Assembly: GCF_029589055.1 (NCBI RefSeq)
Contig: NZ_JARQZP010000007.1
Span: 248,001-312,000 of the forward strand
Origin: Vibrio hannami
Lineage (GTDB): Bacteria > Pseudomonadota > Gammaproteobacteria > Enterobacterales > Vibrionaceae
Direction of reading: 5' to 3'
Length of the DNA: 64,000 bases
The position numbers were made by a program, and so were the translations under genes. Positions within the stretch are counted from its first letter, which is position 1; every line of letters begins with the position of its first letter. The notes beneath the pieces were generated by a model. It did not search any database. It was given only the letters and a program-made list of their open reading frames with translations, and was not told the DNA's origin. Shown piece after piece: positions 38,368 to 47,822 of the stretch.

Positions 38368-38751
38368 ATGTATTTTGCCTTAAAACATATTCATCTAGTA
38401 GCTATTGCTCTAAGTGCGATTCTTTTATCTATTCGTTACGCACTTATCATGGCTGATTCAAGCAAAGTAAACGCCAAGATTCTGAAGGTAACGCCACATA
38501 TAGTCGATTCAGTATTGCTAGTGTCCGGTATTGCACTGGTGTTTACTCTAGGATTTGTTCCATTTACTGCTGGTACCGAGTGGTTCACAGAAAAAGTGAC
38601 CTGTATCCTTGCCTACTTTGCGTTGGCTATGTTCACCCTTCGAATGGCCAAGGGTAAATTAATCCGTACCTTTGCTTTTTTTGGTGCTCTTGGCTGGCTA
38701 TTTATGGCAGGACGAATTGCGGTGACCAAAATACCTGCATTAATGGGGTAA
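38368..38751 (+). CDS. sirB2: SirB2-family membrane protein
   Basis: A 127-residue inner-membrane protein with four hydrophobic helices. The N-terminal YFALKHIHLVAIALSAILLS with its His pair and the LKVTPHIVDSVLLVSG segment are typical of SirB2. Its role is unknown. It sits in the conserved prmC-sirB2-sirB1-kdsA run. Confidence 0.92.
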   Translation: MYFALKHIHLVAIALSAILLSIRYALIMADSSKVNAKILKVTPHIVDSVLLVSGIALVFTLGFVPFTAGTEWFTEKVTCILAYFALAMFTLRMAKGKLIRTFAFFGALGWLFMAGRIAVTKIPALMG

Positions 38752-38754
38752 GCG

Positions 38755-39564
38755 ATGTTTGATTTGTTTGATGAAGACCTGGACAACATGGAGTTGGTGG
38801 AAGGTGCTTTGGCGTTAAATGTCGCGATTAATCCTGAAACAGAGGTCCAGTGGGCAGAACAAGAACTAAACAGGCTGCTAAAAGATGCGGAGTTGTCTCT
38901 TGTTCATGAGACCGATGAAAAACAAAAGTTTGAATCATTCCTACGCCTGTTCTATCACGAATGGAAATTTTCTGGCGACGCAGACGCTTACTTTTCTTCA
39001 GAAAATACCTTTATGGATAAAGTGCTGGAAAGAAGAAAAGGCATACCAGTTAGCCTTGGCGCGCTGCTGCTCTACTTTGGACGCAAGCTTGGGCTACCAG
39101 TAGAAGGCGTTGCATTTCCTACTCAGTTTATTGTTAAAGTGAATTGGCACGATGAACGTGCTCAGTATATTAACCCGTTTAACGGTGAGTATGTTGCTGA
39201 AAAAGTACTGGGTGCCTGGTTAATCGGGCACGAGGGTCCGCTGGCGAAACTTGAAGCAGAACACCTGCAGTCAGCAGACAACCCAACAGTGATTGGCCGT
39301 TGGCTGGCAATAATTAAAAGCGCTTTGTTAAGAGAAGAGCGCTACACTTTGGCGTTGAAGTGTACTGATTTAGCGTTGACGTTTGTTCCTGATGATCCGT
39401 ATGAGATCAGAGACAGAGGTTTCATCTATCAGCAACTTGATTGTCACCAGGTAGCGAAATCGGATTATGAGTTTTTTATCGATCAATGCCCGGAAGATCC
39501 TGCGGCAGAACTGCTAAAAGCTCAGGTAAAGGCACTCAATGAAACACCGACTGTTTTTCATTAA
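38755..39564 (+). CDS. sirB1: SirB1-family transglutaminase-like/TPR protein
   Basis: A 269-residue cytoplasmic protein. The N-terminal half has a transglutaminase-like fold (KVLERRKGIPVSLGALLLY), and the C-terminal part is TPR-like (ALKCTDLALTFVPDDPYEIRDRG). The usual catalytic Cys of transglutaminases is replaced by Ser in PVSLG, as in other SirB1 proteins. Function is unknown. It starts three bases after sirB2. Confidence 0.92.
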   Translation: MFDLFDEDLDNMELVEGALALNVAINPETEVQWAEQELNRLLKDAELSLVHETDEKQKFESFLRLFYHEWKFSGDADAYFSSENTFMDKVLERRKGIPVSLGALLLYFGRKLGLPVEGVAFPTQFIVKVNWHDERAQYINPFNGEYVAEKVLGAWLIGHEGPLAKLEAEHLQSADNPTVIGRWLAIIKSALLREERYTLALKCTDLALTFVPDDPYEIRDRGFIYQQLDCHQVAKSDYEFFIDQCPEDPAAELLKAQVKALNETPTVFH

Positions 39565-40443
<879 letters not shown>

Positions 40444-40468
40444 CGATAAGTTACACTTTTTCTTCCAG

Positions 40469-40496
40469 AGCCGACCGTATAAGGTCGGCTTTTTTG
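40469..40496 (+). terminator. Terminator after kdsA
   Basis: AGCCGACC, six-base loop, GGTCGGCT, then TTTTTG. Confidence 0.93.
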
Positions 40497-40598
40497 CATC
40501 TATTTGTGTGATATATCTTGTGAAATCAACAGAAATGGGAAATCATTCCTGTGGCAAATGTTTGCGAGTGATGTTTTTAGCTTGCAATCACAGTTTGT

Positions 40599-40616
40599 CT
40601 GTCATCTATCTGTCAT
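40599..40616 (+). promoter_or_regulatory. Pho box (PhoB site) upstream of nutA
   Basis: CTGTCAT-CTAT-CTGTCAT is two perfect PhoB half-sites with the standard 11-bp repeat spacing. It lies about 180 bp before the nutA start, in a 353-bp gap with no other gene. Phosphate-starvation control of a nucleotide-scavenging enzyme makes sense. Confidence 0.85.
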
Positions 40617-40796
40617 ATTTCATGCGCAAAGTTTTTGTGGCGATGAAATCGTATTTTAACTGTATTTATAGCGGCTAAGGCTAACTGTAACTATAGTGAT
40701 ATTTGACAACAGAAATAGTAAATGGGATTACGTATTTGGGTAATCTCTCAGGTGCTTTTTGCACTTGTCAGTCCCCTCAATAGAAAAGGTGAAAAC

Positions 40797-42452
40797 ATGA
40801 AGGAACGCCTAGTTTTTAAATCAGCAGTAAGTGCTGCGGTATTAGCTGTGTTGGCTGGTTGCGCTTCTGGTCCTAACTGGGAAGAAGACCAAACTTACAA
40901 GCTAACTGTACTGCATACCAATGACCACCATGGTCGCTTCTGGCAGAACAAATATGGTGAGTATGGTATGGCTGCTCGCAAGACATTGATTGATGAACTG
41001 CGTGCAGAAATTGAAGCAGAAGGTGGAAGCGTATTGCTTCTTTCTGGTGGTGATATTAACACTGGTGTGCCAGAGTCTGATCTTCAGGATGCTGAGCCTG
41101 ATTTCAAAGGTATGAATTTACTTGGTTACGATGCAATGGCGTTAGGTAACCACGAGTTTGATAACCCGCTCGAGGTGCTACAACAGCAGATTGACTGGGC
41201 AAACTTCCCAATGATGTCCGCAAACATCTATGATAAAGAAACTGGTGAGCGCAAGTACCAGGCTTACCAGATGTTTGAAAAACAGGGTCTTAAGATTGCG
41301 GTTATTGGTTTAACTACAGAAGACACCATGAAAATTGGTAACCCTGAGTTCATTAGTGGATTAGACTTCCGTGATCCAAAAGAAGAAGCTAAGAAGCTGA
41401 TCGCTGAACTAGAGAAAACTGAAAAGCCAGATCTTATTTTCGCAGTAACACACATGGGCCACTACGAAAACGGTAACCGTGGTGTAAATGCTCCTGGTGA
41501 CGTTGCGCTTGCCCGTTATCTGGATGAAGGTTCTCTGGACATGATCGTAGGTGGTCACTCTCAGGAACCTGTGTGCATGGAAGGTCCAAACATGTACAAC
41601 AAGAACTTCAAGCCAGGTGAAGACTGTAAACCAGACAATCAGAATGGAACCTGGATCGTACAGGCTCATGAGTGGGGTAAATACGTAGGTCGTGCAGACT
41701 TTGAGTTTGTAAACGGTGAGCTAGAGATGGTGAGCTACGATCTTATCCCTGTAAACCTTAAGAAGAAAATTAAGGTGGATGGTAAGAAGAAACGCGTCTT
41801 TATCGAAGAAGAAATCGCACAAGATCCAGAAGTGCTAGCATTCCTTCAGCCATATCAGGAGAAAGGTCAAGAACAACTTAGCGTTAAAATCGCTGAGACA
41901 AATGGTCGCCTGGAAGGTGAGCGTAACATCGTTCGTTTCAACCAGACTAACCTTGGTCGCCTGATTGCAACGGCTCAGATGGAGCGTGCAAAAGCCGACT
42001 TCGGTGTAATGAACTCCGGTGGTGTTCGTGCGTCTATGGACGAAGGTGACATTACCTATAAAGACGTATTGACTGTACAGCCGTTTGGTAACGCAATCAC
42101 TTACACTGATATGTCTGGTAAAGAAGTACTTGATTACCTGAATGTTGTAGCAACTAAGCCAGTTGATTCAGGTGCATACGCTCAGTTTGCTGGTATTTCG
42201 ATGACAGTCGAAAACGGTAAAGTAAGTGATGTGAAGGTTGGTGGTGAGCCTCTGGATATGGCGAAGACATATCGCTTCACAGTACCTAGTTTTAACGCAT
42301 CAGGTGGTGACGGATATCCTAAGCTAACGGGTCACCCTGGTTACGTGAACACAGGCTTTGTGGATGCAGAAGTACTTAAAGCATTCCTGGAAGAAAACTC
42401 TCCAGTTGATGTAAACAAGTTCGCACCAAAAGGTGAGATGGTTTACAAGTAA
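40797..42452 (+). CDS. nutA: Lipoprotein 5'-nucleotidase (NutA/UshA family)
   Basis: A 551-residue surface or periplasmic phosphoesterase that hydrolyses extracellular nucleotides so nucleosides and phosphate can be taken up. It has a type II signal peptide with lipobox LAGC. The metallophosphoesterase motifs are LHTNDHHGRFW, GGDINTG, ALGNHEFDN and VGGHSQE. The C-terminal substrate domain contains MNSGGVRASMDEGDITY. The lipobox distinguishes Vibrio NutA from soluble E. coli UshA. The ATG at 40797 is preceded by AAAGGTG; the longer frame is rejected. A Pho box lies upstream. Confidence 0.92.
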   Translation: MKERLVFKSAVSAAVLAVLAGCASGPNWEEDQTYKLTVLHTNDHHGRFWQNKYGEYGMAARKTLIDELRAEIEAEGGSVLLLSGGDINTGVPESDLQDAEPDFKGMNLLGYDAMALGNHEFDNPLEVLQQQIDWANFPMMSANIYDKETGERKYQAYQMFEKQGLKIAVIGLTTEDTMKIGNPEFISGLDFRDPKEEAKKLIAELEKTEKPDLIFAVTHMGHYENGNRGVNAPGDVALARYLDEGSLDMIVGGHSQEPVCMEGPNMYNKNFKPGEDCKPDNQNGTWIVQAHEWGKYVGRADFEFVNGELEMVSYDLIPVNLKKKIKVDGKKKRVFIEEEIAQDPEVLAFLQPYQEKGQEQLSVKIAETNGRLEGERNIVRFNQTNLGRLIATAQMERAKADFGVMNSGGVRASMDEGDITYKDVLTVQPFGNAITYTDMSGKEVLDYLNVVATKPVDSGAYAQFAGISMTVENGKVSDVKVGGEPLDMAKTYRFTVPSFNASGGDGYPKLTGHPGYVNTGFVDAEVLKAFLEENSPVDVNKFAPKGEMVYK

Positions 42453-42486
42453 GCTTGACCAATAAAGTCATATAAGCGTAGATTAA

Positions 42487-42512
42487 GGCGGTGTTTTTAC
42501 ACCGTCTTTTTT
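42487..42512 (+). terminator. Terminator after nutA
   Basis: GGCGGTGT, loop, ACACCGTC, then TTTTTT, ending close to the ybaK start. Confidence 0.88.
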
Positions 42513-42525
42513 GTTTAGGTGCGCT

Positions 42526-42999
42526 ATGACTCCCGCTATTAATTTACTTAAAAAGAAAAAAATCTCTCATATCATCCGTCAGTATCAGCATGATCCCAAT
42601 TGTCAGAGTTATGGTATGGAAGCAGCAGAACTGCTGGGGATGGATCCTAAACAGGTATTTAAAACCTTGCTGTTTTGCGTAAATGGTGAGCCTAGAAATC
42701 TGGCAGTGGCCATTATCCCTGTTGATGCCAAGTTAAACCTGAAGAACGCAGCAAAGGCGATGAAGGCCAAGAAAGCGGATATGGCTGACCCGGATATCGC
42801 GCAGAAAACCACAGGATATATTGTTGGTGGGATTAGCCCGTTAGGCCAGAAAAAAGCATTACCGACTTTTATCGACATGACGGCGGAACCACAGCAAACC
42901 GTTTTAGTATCCGGTGGTAAACGAGGGTTGGATATTGAGTTATCGCCATCGGATCTAGCTTCTTTGACCCGTGGGAGCTTTGTTGAGTTAACAGCGTAA
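42526..42999 (+). CDS. ybaK: Cys-tRNA(Pro)/Cys-tRNA(Cys) deacylase YbaK
   Basis: A 157-residue editing protein that removes cysteine wrongly attached to tRNA-Pro. Typical segments are KTLLFCVNGEP, AIIPVDAKLNLKNAAKAMKAKKA, GYIVGGISPLGQKKALP and SGGKRGLDIELSPSDL. The ATG at 42526 (MTPAINLLKKKKISH) is the family start. It is followed by a P3 palindrome. Confidence 0.95.
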   Translation: MTPAINLLKKKKISHIIRQYQHDPNCQSYGMEAAELLGMDPKQVFKTLLFCVNGEPRNLAVAIIPVDAKLNLKNAAKAMKAKKADMADPDIAQKTTGYIVGGISPLGQKKALPTFIDMTAEPQQTVLVSGGKRGLDIELSPSDLASLTRGSFVELTA

Positions 43000-43003
43000 C
43001 CTG

Positions 43004-43047
43004 TGTTCGCTTAAACAAGGGCATCCATGCCCTTGTATGTCTGTTCC
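43004..43047. repeat. Palindrome family P3, copy 2
   Basis: On the minus strand it reads GGAACA...ACAAGGGCAT/ATGCCCTTGT...TTTAAGCG. It is nearly identical to 17555-17598, with a compensated base pair in the stem. Confidence 0.75.
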
Positions 43048-43078
43048 ACTATAACCAGTCAGATGATGAGTAAAGTTA

Positions 43079-44134
43079 TCACTTTTTAAGAGATAGCGTT
43101 CCTGTTACTCGTTTGGCTGGCTTAGAAGCTGATGGTTTTGAGTTGCCAGAAGGCTTATTGTTTTGTACTGATCTGGACGAGTTACCCGACGTACGCTTTT
43201 GAGTATCTCTTTTTTTCGGCGAATGCCTGAATTCATCAGCGCCCTTGCCGCCATAGGTGTGGTGTTTTGGCTTCTGGTTTCTTCTTGCTTTTGAAGTCTG
43301 ATTCTCTTCCCTGCTGTCGAATAGTTTTGCGTCGGTTGCTTTCTTAATTCTCTGGCCTTTCGCATTTACCTTTGAGGCTTCTTCAGTACCGACAGAGCTC
43401 TCACTCATCCTGAGGATTTCAGCAACTTCATCGTCGGTAAGGTAACGCCATTTACCATTTGGGATACCATCAATAGTGATATTCATAATGCGAACACGAC
43501 GTAGCTTAAATACCTCATAGCCCAGTGCTTCACACATGCGGCGAATCTGGCGGTTTAAGCCTTGAGTCAGAACGATTCTGAATGAGAACTTAGTCTCTTT
43601 GGACACTTTACATGGCAAAGTTGTAGTGTCGAGAATATCAACACCCGAAGACATCTTATTAATGAACTCCTGAGTAATTGGTTTATCTACGCGAACCACG
43701 TACTCTTTTTCGTGGTTGTTGCCCGCCCTAAGAATCTTGTTAACGATATCGCCATCGTTAGTTAAAAAGATCAGGCCATCAGAAGGCTTATCCAGTCTTC
43801 CGATTGGGAAGATTCGCTGTTTATGCCCTATATAATCGACGATATTTCCCTCGACATCACGTTCAGTGGTACAGGTTATCCCTGTTGGTTTGTTCAGAGC
43901 TATATAGATTGGCTTCTCTTTTTTCTTTAGAGGGTTGCCATCTACCAGAACTTCGTCACCAGGGAATACTTTGGTACCCATTTCAGGTACTGAACCATTA
44001 ATGGTTACTCGACCTTGTTCGATAAGCCTGTCGGCTTCACGACGTGAACAATAGCCAGTTTCACTGATAAACTTATTCAGGCGTTTAGCTTCGTTATTTG
44101 ATGAATGGTTTTGAGGTGTGGTTTCTTGTGACAT
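43079..44134 (-). CDS. rluF: 23S rRNA pseudouridine synthase RluF
   Basis: A 351-residue enzyme. An N-terminal S4 domain ([22 protein letters not shown]) is followed by an RsuA-type catalytic domain with the active-site Asp in [18 protein letters not shown]. RluF modifies U2604 of E. coli 23S rRNA. After about residue 245 comes a long, basic, low-complexity tail rich in Lys, Ser and Asn, likely an RNA-binding extension. The ATG at 44134 has GGAG upstream. Its start region shares 17 bases with that of the DyP peroxidase gene. Confidence 0.92.
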   Translation of the reverse strand: MSQETTPQNHSSNNEAKRLNKFISETGYCSRREADRLIEQGRVTINGSVPEMGTKVFPGDEVLVDGNPLKKKEKPIYIALNKPTGITCTTERDVEGNIVDYIGHKQRIFPIGRLDKPSDGLIFLTNDGDIVNKILRAGNNHEKEYVVRVDKPITQEFINKMSSGVDILDTTTLPCKVSKETKFSFRIVLTQGLNRQIRRMCEALGYEVFKLRRVRIMNITIDGIPNGKWRYLTDDEVAEILRMSESSVGTEEASKVNAKGQRIKKATDAKLFDSREENQTSKARRNQKPKHHTYGGKGADEFRHSPKKRDTQKRTSGNSSRSVQNNKPSGNSKPSASKPAKRVTGTLSLKK

Positions 44135-44165
44135 ATAGGGGACTCCGCGTTTCACAACGATGAAA

Positions 44166-44190
44166 AAAGCAACTGATATACAGTTGCTTT
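44166..44190 (-). terminator. Terminator after smrA
   Basis: AAAGCAACTG and CAGTTGCTTT form a perfect 10-bp stem; on the minus strand a T6 run follows. Confidence 0.88.
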
Positions 44191-44223
44191 AAAAATTAAT
44201 GGAATTGTAGCACAGGCGATTAT

Positions 44224-44805
44224 TTATCCCATGCGTTTTTGGTGTCTTTCCCGGTTTTCAGCCTTCTTCTCGGCACTCTTTCGAAGCAGCACATACACAG
44301 CTCCGGTTCCACCATGAAACTGCTGAGCACTATGCACGCACATAACATCTTTGATTTGGCTTAACCAGCTAGCTGTATAGCTCTTCATTAGAGCTGGTGG
44401 ATTTGAGCGTTCACCTTTACCGTGAACAATAATGACGGTTCGAATGTCCATCCGAAGACACTGTTTGAGAAATTTAACGATTTCGTCTCTGGCCTCTTGC
44501 AGTGACTTCCTGTGTAGGTCGAGTCTGGCTTGAATAGGGTACTTTCCTAACCGGAGTTTGCGGAAAACGCCTTCCTGAACCCCATCGCGCTTATACTCAA
44601 TAACATCTTCAGGTCTAACCATAGGAGCATTATCAAGCGAAAGGTATTCGGGATCTTGTTCACTGAGCCAGATCGCGGCTTCTCGGCGAGCTATATGAGC
44701 ATCAGTAACCTTATGCTTTTTCTGATGTTCTGCAGTATCGTTTTTAATTGGGGTAACGTCCCCCATCATTTGCTGGAATAGATCTAGATCGTCATCTTGA
44801 GACAT
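44224..44805 (-). CDS. smrA: Smr-domain endonuclease SmrA
   Basis: A 193-residue protein. The first half is polar and charged (DDDLDLFQQMMGDVTPIKND). The Smr domain follows, with LDLHRKSLQEARDEIVKFL, VIIVHGKGE and GGTGAVYVLL. Proteins of this group nick or cleave nucleic acids. YKRDGVQEGVFRKLRLGKYPIQA matches SmrA (YdaL) rather than SmrB (YfcN). Confidence 0.9.
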   Translation of the reverse strand: MSQDDDLDLFQQMMGDVTPIKNDTAEHQKKHKVTDAHIARREAAIWLSEQDPEYLSLDNAPMVRPEDVIEYKRDGVQEGVFRKLRLGKYPIQARLDLHRKSLQEARDEIVKFLKQCLRMDIRTVIIVHGKGERSNPPALMKSYTASWLSQIKDVMCVHSAQQFHGGTGAVYVLLRKSAEKKAENRERHQKRMG

Positions 44806-44867
44806 AACTTCATCTCATATAGGAATGGCATGACTAGAGTATAAATTAAATTGCGCCCATAGAAAAA

Positions 44868-44895
44868 CCGGAGCAAATATTCAAATTTACTCCGG
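44868..44895 (-). terminator. Terminator after the DUF3149 gene
   Basis: CCGGAGCAAAT and ATTTACTCCGG pair with one mismatch; TTTTTC follows on the minus strand. Confidence 0.8.
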
Positions 44896-44921
44896 AGCAA
44901 TAGCTTTAATTGCTAAGCGAT

Positions 44922-45062
44922 CTAGTGAGGAGATTTGTCACTCACTGCTTTGTAAACGAAGAAACCACCGAAAAACAGCATCAAACCAAGAGCGCCAAAG
45001 ATGACTATCATTGAAGATAATCCAACGGCATTGCCAAAAAGGAGATCGAGCCAAAAGTCCAT
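44922..45062 (-). CDS. DUF3149 small membrane protein
   Basis: A 46-residue protein missed by length filters. It starts MDFWLDLLFGNAVGLSSM, spans the membrane once (about residues 14-38) and ends AVSDKSPH. The sequence fits the DUF3149 family of short single-pass proteins. A strong GGAGG sits five bases before its ATG, and a terminator follows. The plus-strand 344-bp interval from 45063 to 45406 holds only the tRNA-Pro promoter and a decayed tRNA. Confidence 0.88.
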   Translation of the reverse strand: MDFWLDLLFGNAVGLSSMIVIFGALGLMLFFGGFFVYKAVSDKSPH

Positions 45063-45244
45063 GAGTCCTCCGTCAAAGTTAGTGACGACAAGAACTAACT
45101 TAGAGCTATGCGCCTATTTTCGTTATGATCTGGATCAAATGTGGATATAACGTTAAGAAATTGTTTGTGTTGTTGTGTTTTTAATCACAGTTTGAGCGTT
45201 AAACGAACACTTGAGCTTGATGCAATAAAAATCCAAGAAAGGGC

Positions 45245-45272
45245 TTGCGTCTTTGTCAGGAATCCGTATTAT
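45245..45272 (+). promoter_or_regulatory. Promoter of the tRNA-Pro locus
   Basis: TTGCGT, 16 bases, TATTAT, then the GC-rich discriminator ACGGCTCCG. A small palindrome GTTCTC-AGG-GAGAAC follows at 45281-45295. Confidence 0.75.
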
Positions 45273-45311
45273 ACGGCTCCGTTCTCAGGGAGAACCTGAT
45301 ACGGAACATTT

Positions 45312-45393
45312 CGGTGAATAGCGCAGTTTGGTAGCGCATCTCCGGGTTTAGGAATAGCGGACCAGAGGGTGACCCTCTGATACAGCGTCCTAA
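45312..45393 (+). pseudogene. Decayed tRNA-Pro copy upstream of the intact gene
   Basis: The first 30 bases (45312-45341) are identical to the 5' half of the intact tRNA-Pro at 45407. The anticodon region is replaced, ACCAGAGGGT reappears at 45361-45370, and the T-arm and acceptor 3' strand are lost. A CAGAGGG/CCCTCTG hairpin ends it. Confidence 0.7.
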
Positions 45394-45406
45394 CAAAATA
45401 CATTAT

Positions 45407-45483
<77 letters not shown>

Positions 45484-45487
45484 CTTT

Positions 45488-45514
45488 AAAAGCCTCGTCG
45501 TATGACGGGGCTTT
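45488..45514 (+). terminator. Terminator after tRNA-Pro
   Basis: AAAGCCTCGTC, loop, GACGGGGCTTT (one G-T pair), with a weak T tail. Confidence 0.8.
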
Positions 45515-45546
45515 GTCGTATTTGGAATCTGAAAAGCAAAGCTTTT

Positions 45547-45594
45547 GGTCGGGGGCTGGAAGGCCAGTCCCATCAAATCCCTCTTCACCGGCCA
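45547..45594 (+). pseudogene. tRNA-Pro 3' fragment, first
   Basis: GGTCGGGGG and AAATCCCTCTTCACCGGCCA match the variable loop, T-arm and acceptor end of tRNA-Pro, with foreign bases in the T-arm. It is followed by its own terminator. Confidence 0.7.
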
Positions 45595-45601
45595 TATATT
45601 G

Positions 45602-45630
45602 AAACCTCGCTATCGCTAGCGAGGTTTTTT
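45602..45630 (+). terminator. Terminator after the first tRNA-Pro fragment
   Basis: AAACCTCGCTA, loop, TAGCGAGGTTTTTT. Confidence 0.88.
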
Positions 45631-45632
45631 CG

Positions 45633-45690
45633 TTTTGGGTCAAAAGGGTCGGGGGTTCGCCTGTTCCTTGAATTGGCTCTTCACCGATCA
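45633..45690 (+). pseudogene. tRNA-Pro 3' fragment, second
   Basis: TTTTGGGTCAAAAGGGTC, GGGGGTTCG and CTCTTCACCGATCA match the anticodon arm, T-arm and acceptor end of tRNA-Pro with changes. The terminal CCA has become TCA. Confidence 0.68.
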
Positions 45691-45701
45691 CCTTTCAAAG
45701 C

Positions 45702-45722
45702 CCCGCTAGCGGTAGCGGGACT
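45702..45722 (+). terminator. Terminator after the second tRNA-Pro fragment
   Basis: CCCGCTA, GCGG, TAGCGGG, followed by ACTTTCTC. Ends just before the convergent DUF2956 gene. Confidence 0.7.
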
Positions 45723-45728
45723 TTCTCG

Positions 45729-46081
45729 TTAAGCAACAAAAATATATGCTGCAAATCCTATCCAGCTTAGAAGCAACAGTACCCACGGTAATGTGTTTGA
45801 TTTTCCTGCAGACTCCTGGGAGCTAACCTCAGTAACTTTAGAAGTTGCTTCAGTTTCAATCGTGACTTGCTGCTCTTTGGCTTTTTTTCTCTCTTTTTGG
45901 CTTTATCAGCCTGTCGTGCTCGCTCTTTTTGCTGCTTTTTGTACTGTGCAATACCCTTCTCGATGCCCTGGGCTATCAACTTGGTTTGCTCTTTTGTTTG
46001 ACCGGGTTTCTGTGTTGATTTGGCGATCTTCATTGCTTCAGTTTGCGTTTCTGCAGAGATTGTCGTCTTGTTCTTTTTCAT
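45729..46081 (-). pseudogene. DUF2956-family protein, interrupted by a one-base deletion
   Basis: The first frame (from ATG at 46081) reads MKKNKTTISAETQTEAMKIA and a Lys/Gln-rich helical stretch, typical of DUF2956. After the A7 run near 45881-45887 it goes out of frame. One extra A lets it continue as KKAKEQQVTIETEATSK and end with the hydrophobic helix LPWVLLLLSWIGFAAYIFVA, the expected C-terminal membrane anchor. The 117-residue restored product fits the family. Because the lesion is in a homopolymer, a sequencing error is likely. Confidence 0.82.
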
Positions 46082-46165
46082 ATTTACATTCACGTAGTTT
46101 AATCACTTCTATTTTCATCTATCATACCTATCGAGATTTGAGATGTAAGCTTCTAAGAGGGATTA

Positions 46166-46624
46166 GTGCGGTATCCGATTGAACATTACGACAAGAATGG
46201 TTTTTTAAATGCACCCGTATGGCTTAAATTGGGTTGGTTATTTTTAGCAAAGGCCTGGGTTGTGTTTGTGATGGCAGGAGCAAGCCGAGACACAGGAGCG
46301 AGAATCCTTGAGCTAATTTATCCGGTGCATTCAACCCTTTATATGGGCTTAATAACAGGCGCGCCAGCGATAGTGTTGTTTTGGCTGTTAGGGCTTAGGC
46401 ATCAGGATCGAAAAATGGTAGTAAAGCTGTTTTCTTACGGAAAAAGCGTAACTCTGCTTACCATTATTGTTCAGCTATTTCTGCTGGTTTATCAAATTCA
46501 ACTGGATAAAGGTGTATTTAGTTGGCCCAATGCCATTTCTCTTGTTGGTTTATTATGGCTATTATTGTTTGTATTAAGAAGCAAACGAGTTAAAGATTGT
46601 TTTCGTGCCCCAATACTTGAGTAA
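46166..46624 (+). CDS. DUF2919 (YfeZ-like) inner-membrane protein
   Basis: A 152-residue protein with four hydrophobic segments, beginning at GTG. The N-terminal YDKNGFLNAPVWLKLGWLFLAKAWVVFVMAGASR is characteristic of the DUF2919/YfeZ family (quoted here in one short part: LNAPVWLKLGWLFLAKAW). Function is unknown. The DyP peroxidase next door mirrors the E. coli yfeX-yfeZ neighbourhood. Confidence 0.85.
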   Translation: MRYPIEHYDKNGFLNAPVWLKLGWLFLAKAWVVFVMAGASRDTGARILELIYPVHSTLYMGLITGAPAIVLFWLLGLRHQDRKMVVKLFSYGKSVTLLTIIVQLFLLVYQIQLDKGVFSWPNAISLVGLLWLLLFVLRSKRVKDCFRAPILE

Positions 46625-46750
46625 CAGGTTATTAATCATACATATTTCAAACCAGGAGTATGACGGAAATCAAACTTTATCAAAAACAAAGTTGTAGACT
46701 GATCAGAGGTTAAATGCCTCAATCTTATAATCAAGGAGAGAGTCCCCTAT

Positions 46751-47653
46751 ATGTCAGTATCTCAATCAGCCATTGTCCCTGAGGCAGGGCCATTCGCACT
46801 ATACGCTCAACTTAAAATTCGCAACGATGCATCAGCCGTCCTTGCAGAGCTTAAGAAATTGCCTCAACTGGTAAATGAGATCAATGAAACTCAACCAGAA
46901 GCTGAGTTAACGGTGTCTGTTGCATTCACTCATGCGTTTTGGTCGCAAACAAATCAGAATATGCCTGAAGAGCTAATTCCTTTTGAAGCTCTGGGCGAAG
47001 GTGAAATCATTGCTCCTGCTTCTGATGTGGACATCATTGTTCACTGCCATTCAAATCGTCACGACCTTCACTTCTACGTGATGCGTAAACTGATGGCTGC
47101 AATTTCAGAGCAGGTTGAAGTGGTTGATGAAACCTATGGTTATCGTTACCTGGATTCCCGCGATATGACGGATTTTGTCGATGGAACCGAAAACCCTGAA
47201 GGTGAACAGCGTGCGGAAGTTGCTATTATTCCAGAAGGTGAGTTTGCTGGTGGCAGCTATGTGATGGCGCAACGCTTTATTCATAACCTTCCTGCCTGGA
47301 ACCGCTTATCTGTGTCTGCACAGGAAAAAGTCATTGGTCGTACCAAGCCAGATTCTATCGAACTGGATAATGTACCTGCAGCTTCACATGTGGGCCGTGT
47401 AGATATTAAAGAGGAAGGTAAAGGATTGAAGATTGTTCGCCACAGCCTGCCGTACGGTTCGGTATCTGGTGACCACGGCCTGCTGTTTATCTCTTATTGT
47501 AATACTCTGCACAATATCAAGGTGATGCTGGAAAGTATGTACGGTGTTACCGATGGAAAAACAGACCAGATGTTGCGCTTTACTAAAGCGGTGACAGGCG
47601 CTTACTTCTTTGCTCCTTCCGAAGGAATGCTTCAAAAGCTAGAAATTAAATAG
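46751..47653 (+). CDS. yfeX: DyP-type heme peroxidase
   Basis: A 300-residue dye-decolorising peroxidase of the YfeX class, cytoplasmic (no signal peptide). The signature DFVDGTENP carries the distal Asp, ASHVGRVDI has the likely proximal His, and LPYGSVSGDHGLLFISYC is the conserved heme-pocket segment. E. coli YfeX oxidises porphyrinogens and has been debated as a heme dechelatase. A strong AAGGAGAG precedes the start. Confidence 0.93.
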   Translation: MSVSQSAIVPEAGPFALYAQLKIRNDASAVLAELKKLPQLVNEINETQPEAELTVSVAFTHAFWSQTNQNMPEELIPFEALGEGEIIAPASDVDIIVHCHSNRHDLHFYVMRKLMAAISEQVEVVDETYGYRYLDSRDMTDFVDGTENPEGEQRAEVAIIPEGEFAGGSYVMAQRFIHNLPAWNRLSVSAQEKVIGRTKPDSIELDNVPAASHVGRVDIKEEGKGLKIVRHSLPYGSVSGDHGLLFISYCNTLHNIKVMLESMYGVTDGKTDQMLRFTKAVTGAYFFAPSEGMLQKLEIK

Positions 47654-47747
47654 TAGCTAATTTTTTAGCAATAACATGATATTCAGGCCGTTAGTTATTC
47701 AGCGGCCTGATTCGTTCTTATCGTCGAATAACTGTCACTAATTTTCC

Positions 47748-47774
47748 TAAAGTTTCTGAACGCCTTGCCGATAC
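47748..47774 (+). promoter_or_regulatory. Sigma-28 promoter of the first flagellin gene
   Basis: TAAAGTTT, 11 bases, GCCGATAC. Both boxes match the FliA consensus (TAAAGTTT-N11-GCCGATAA) at all but one position. Confidence 0.92.
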
Positions 47775-47822
47775 TAGCCCAGAGAACCCTATTTTTAACT
47801 GTTTCGGGGAAAACGGGCATCA

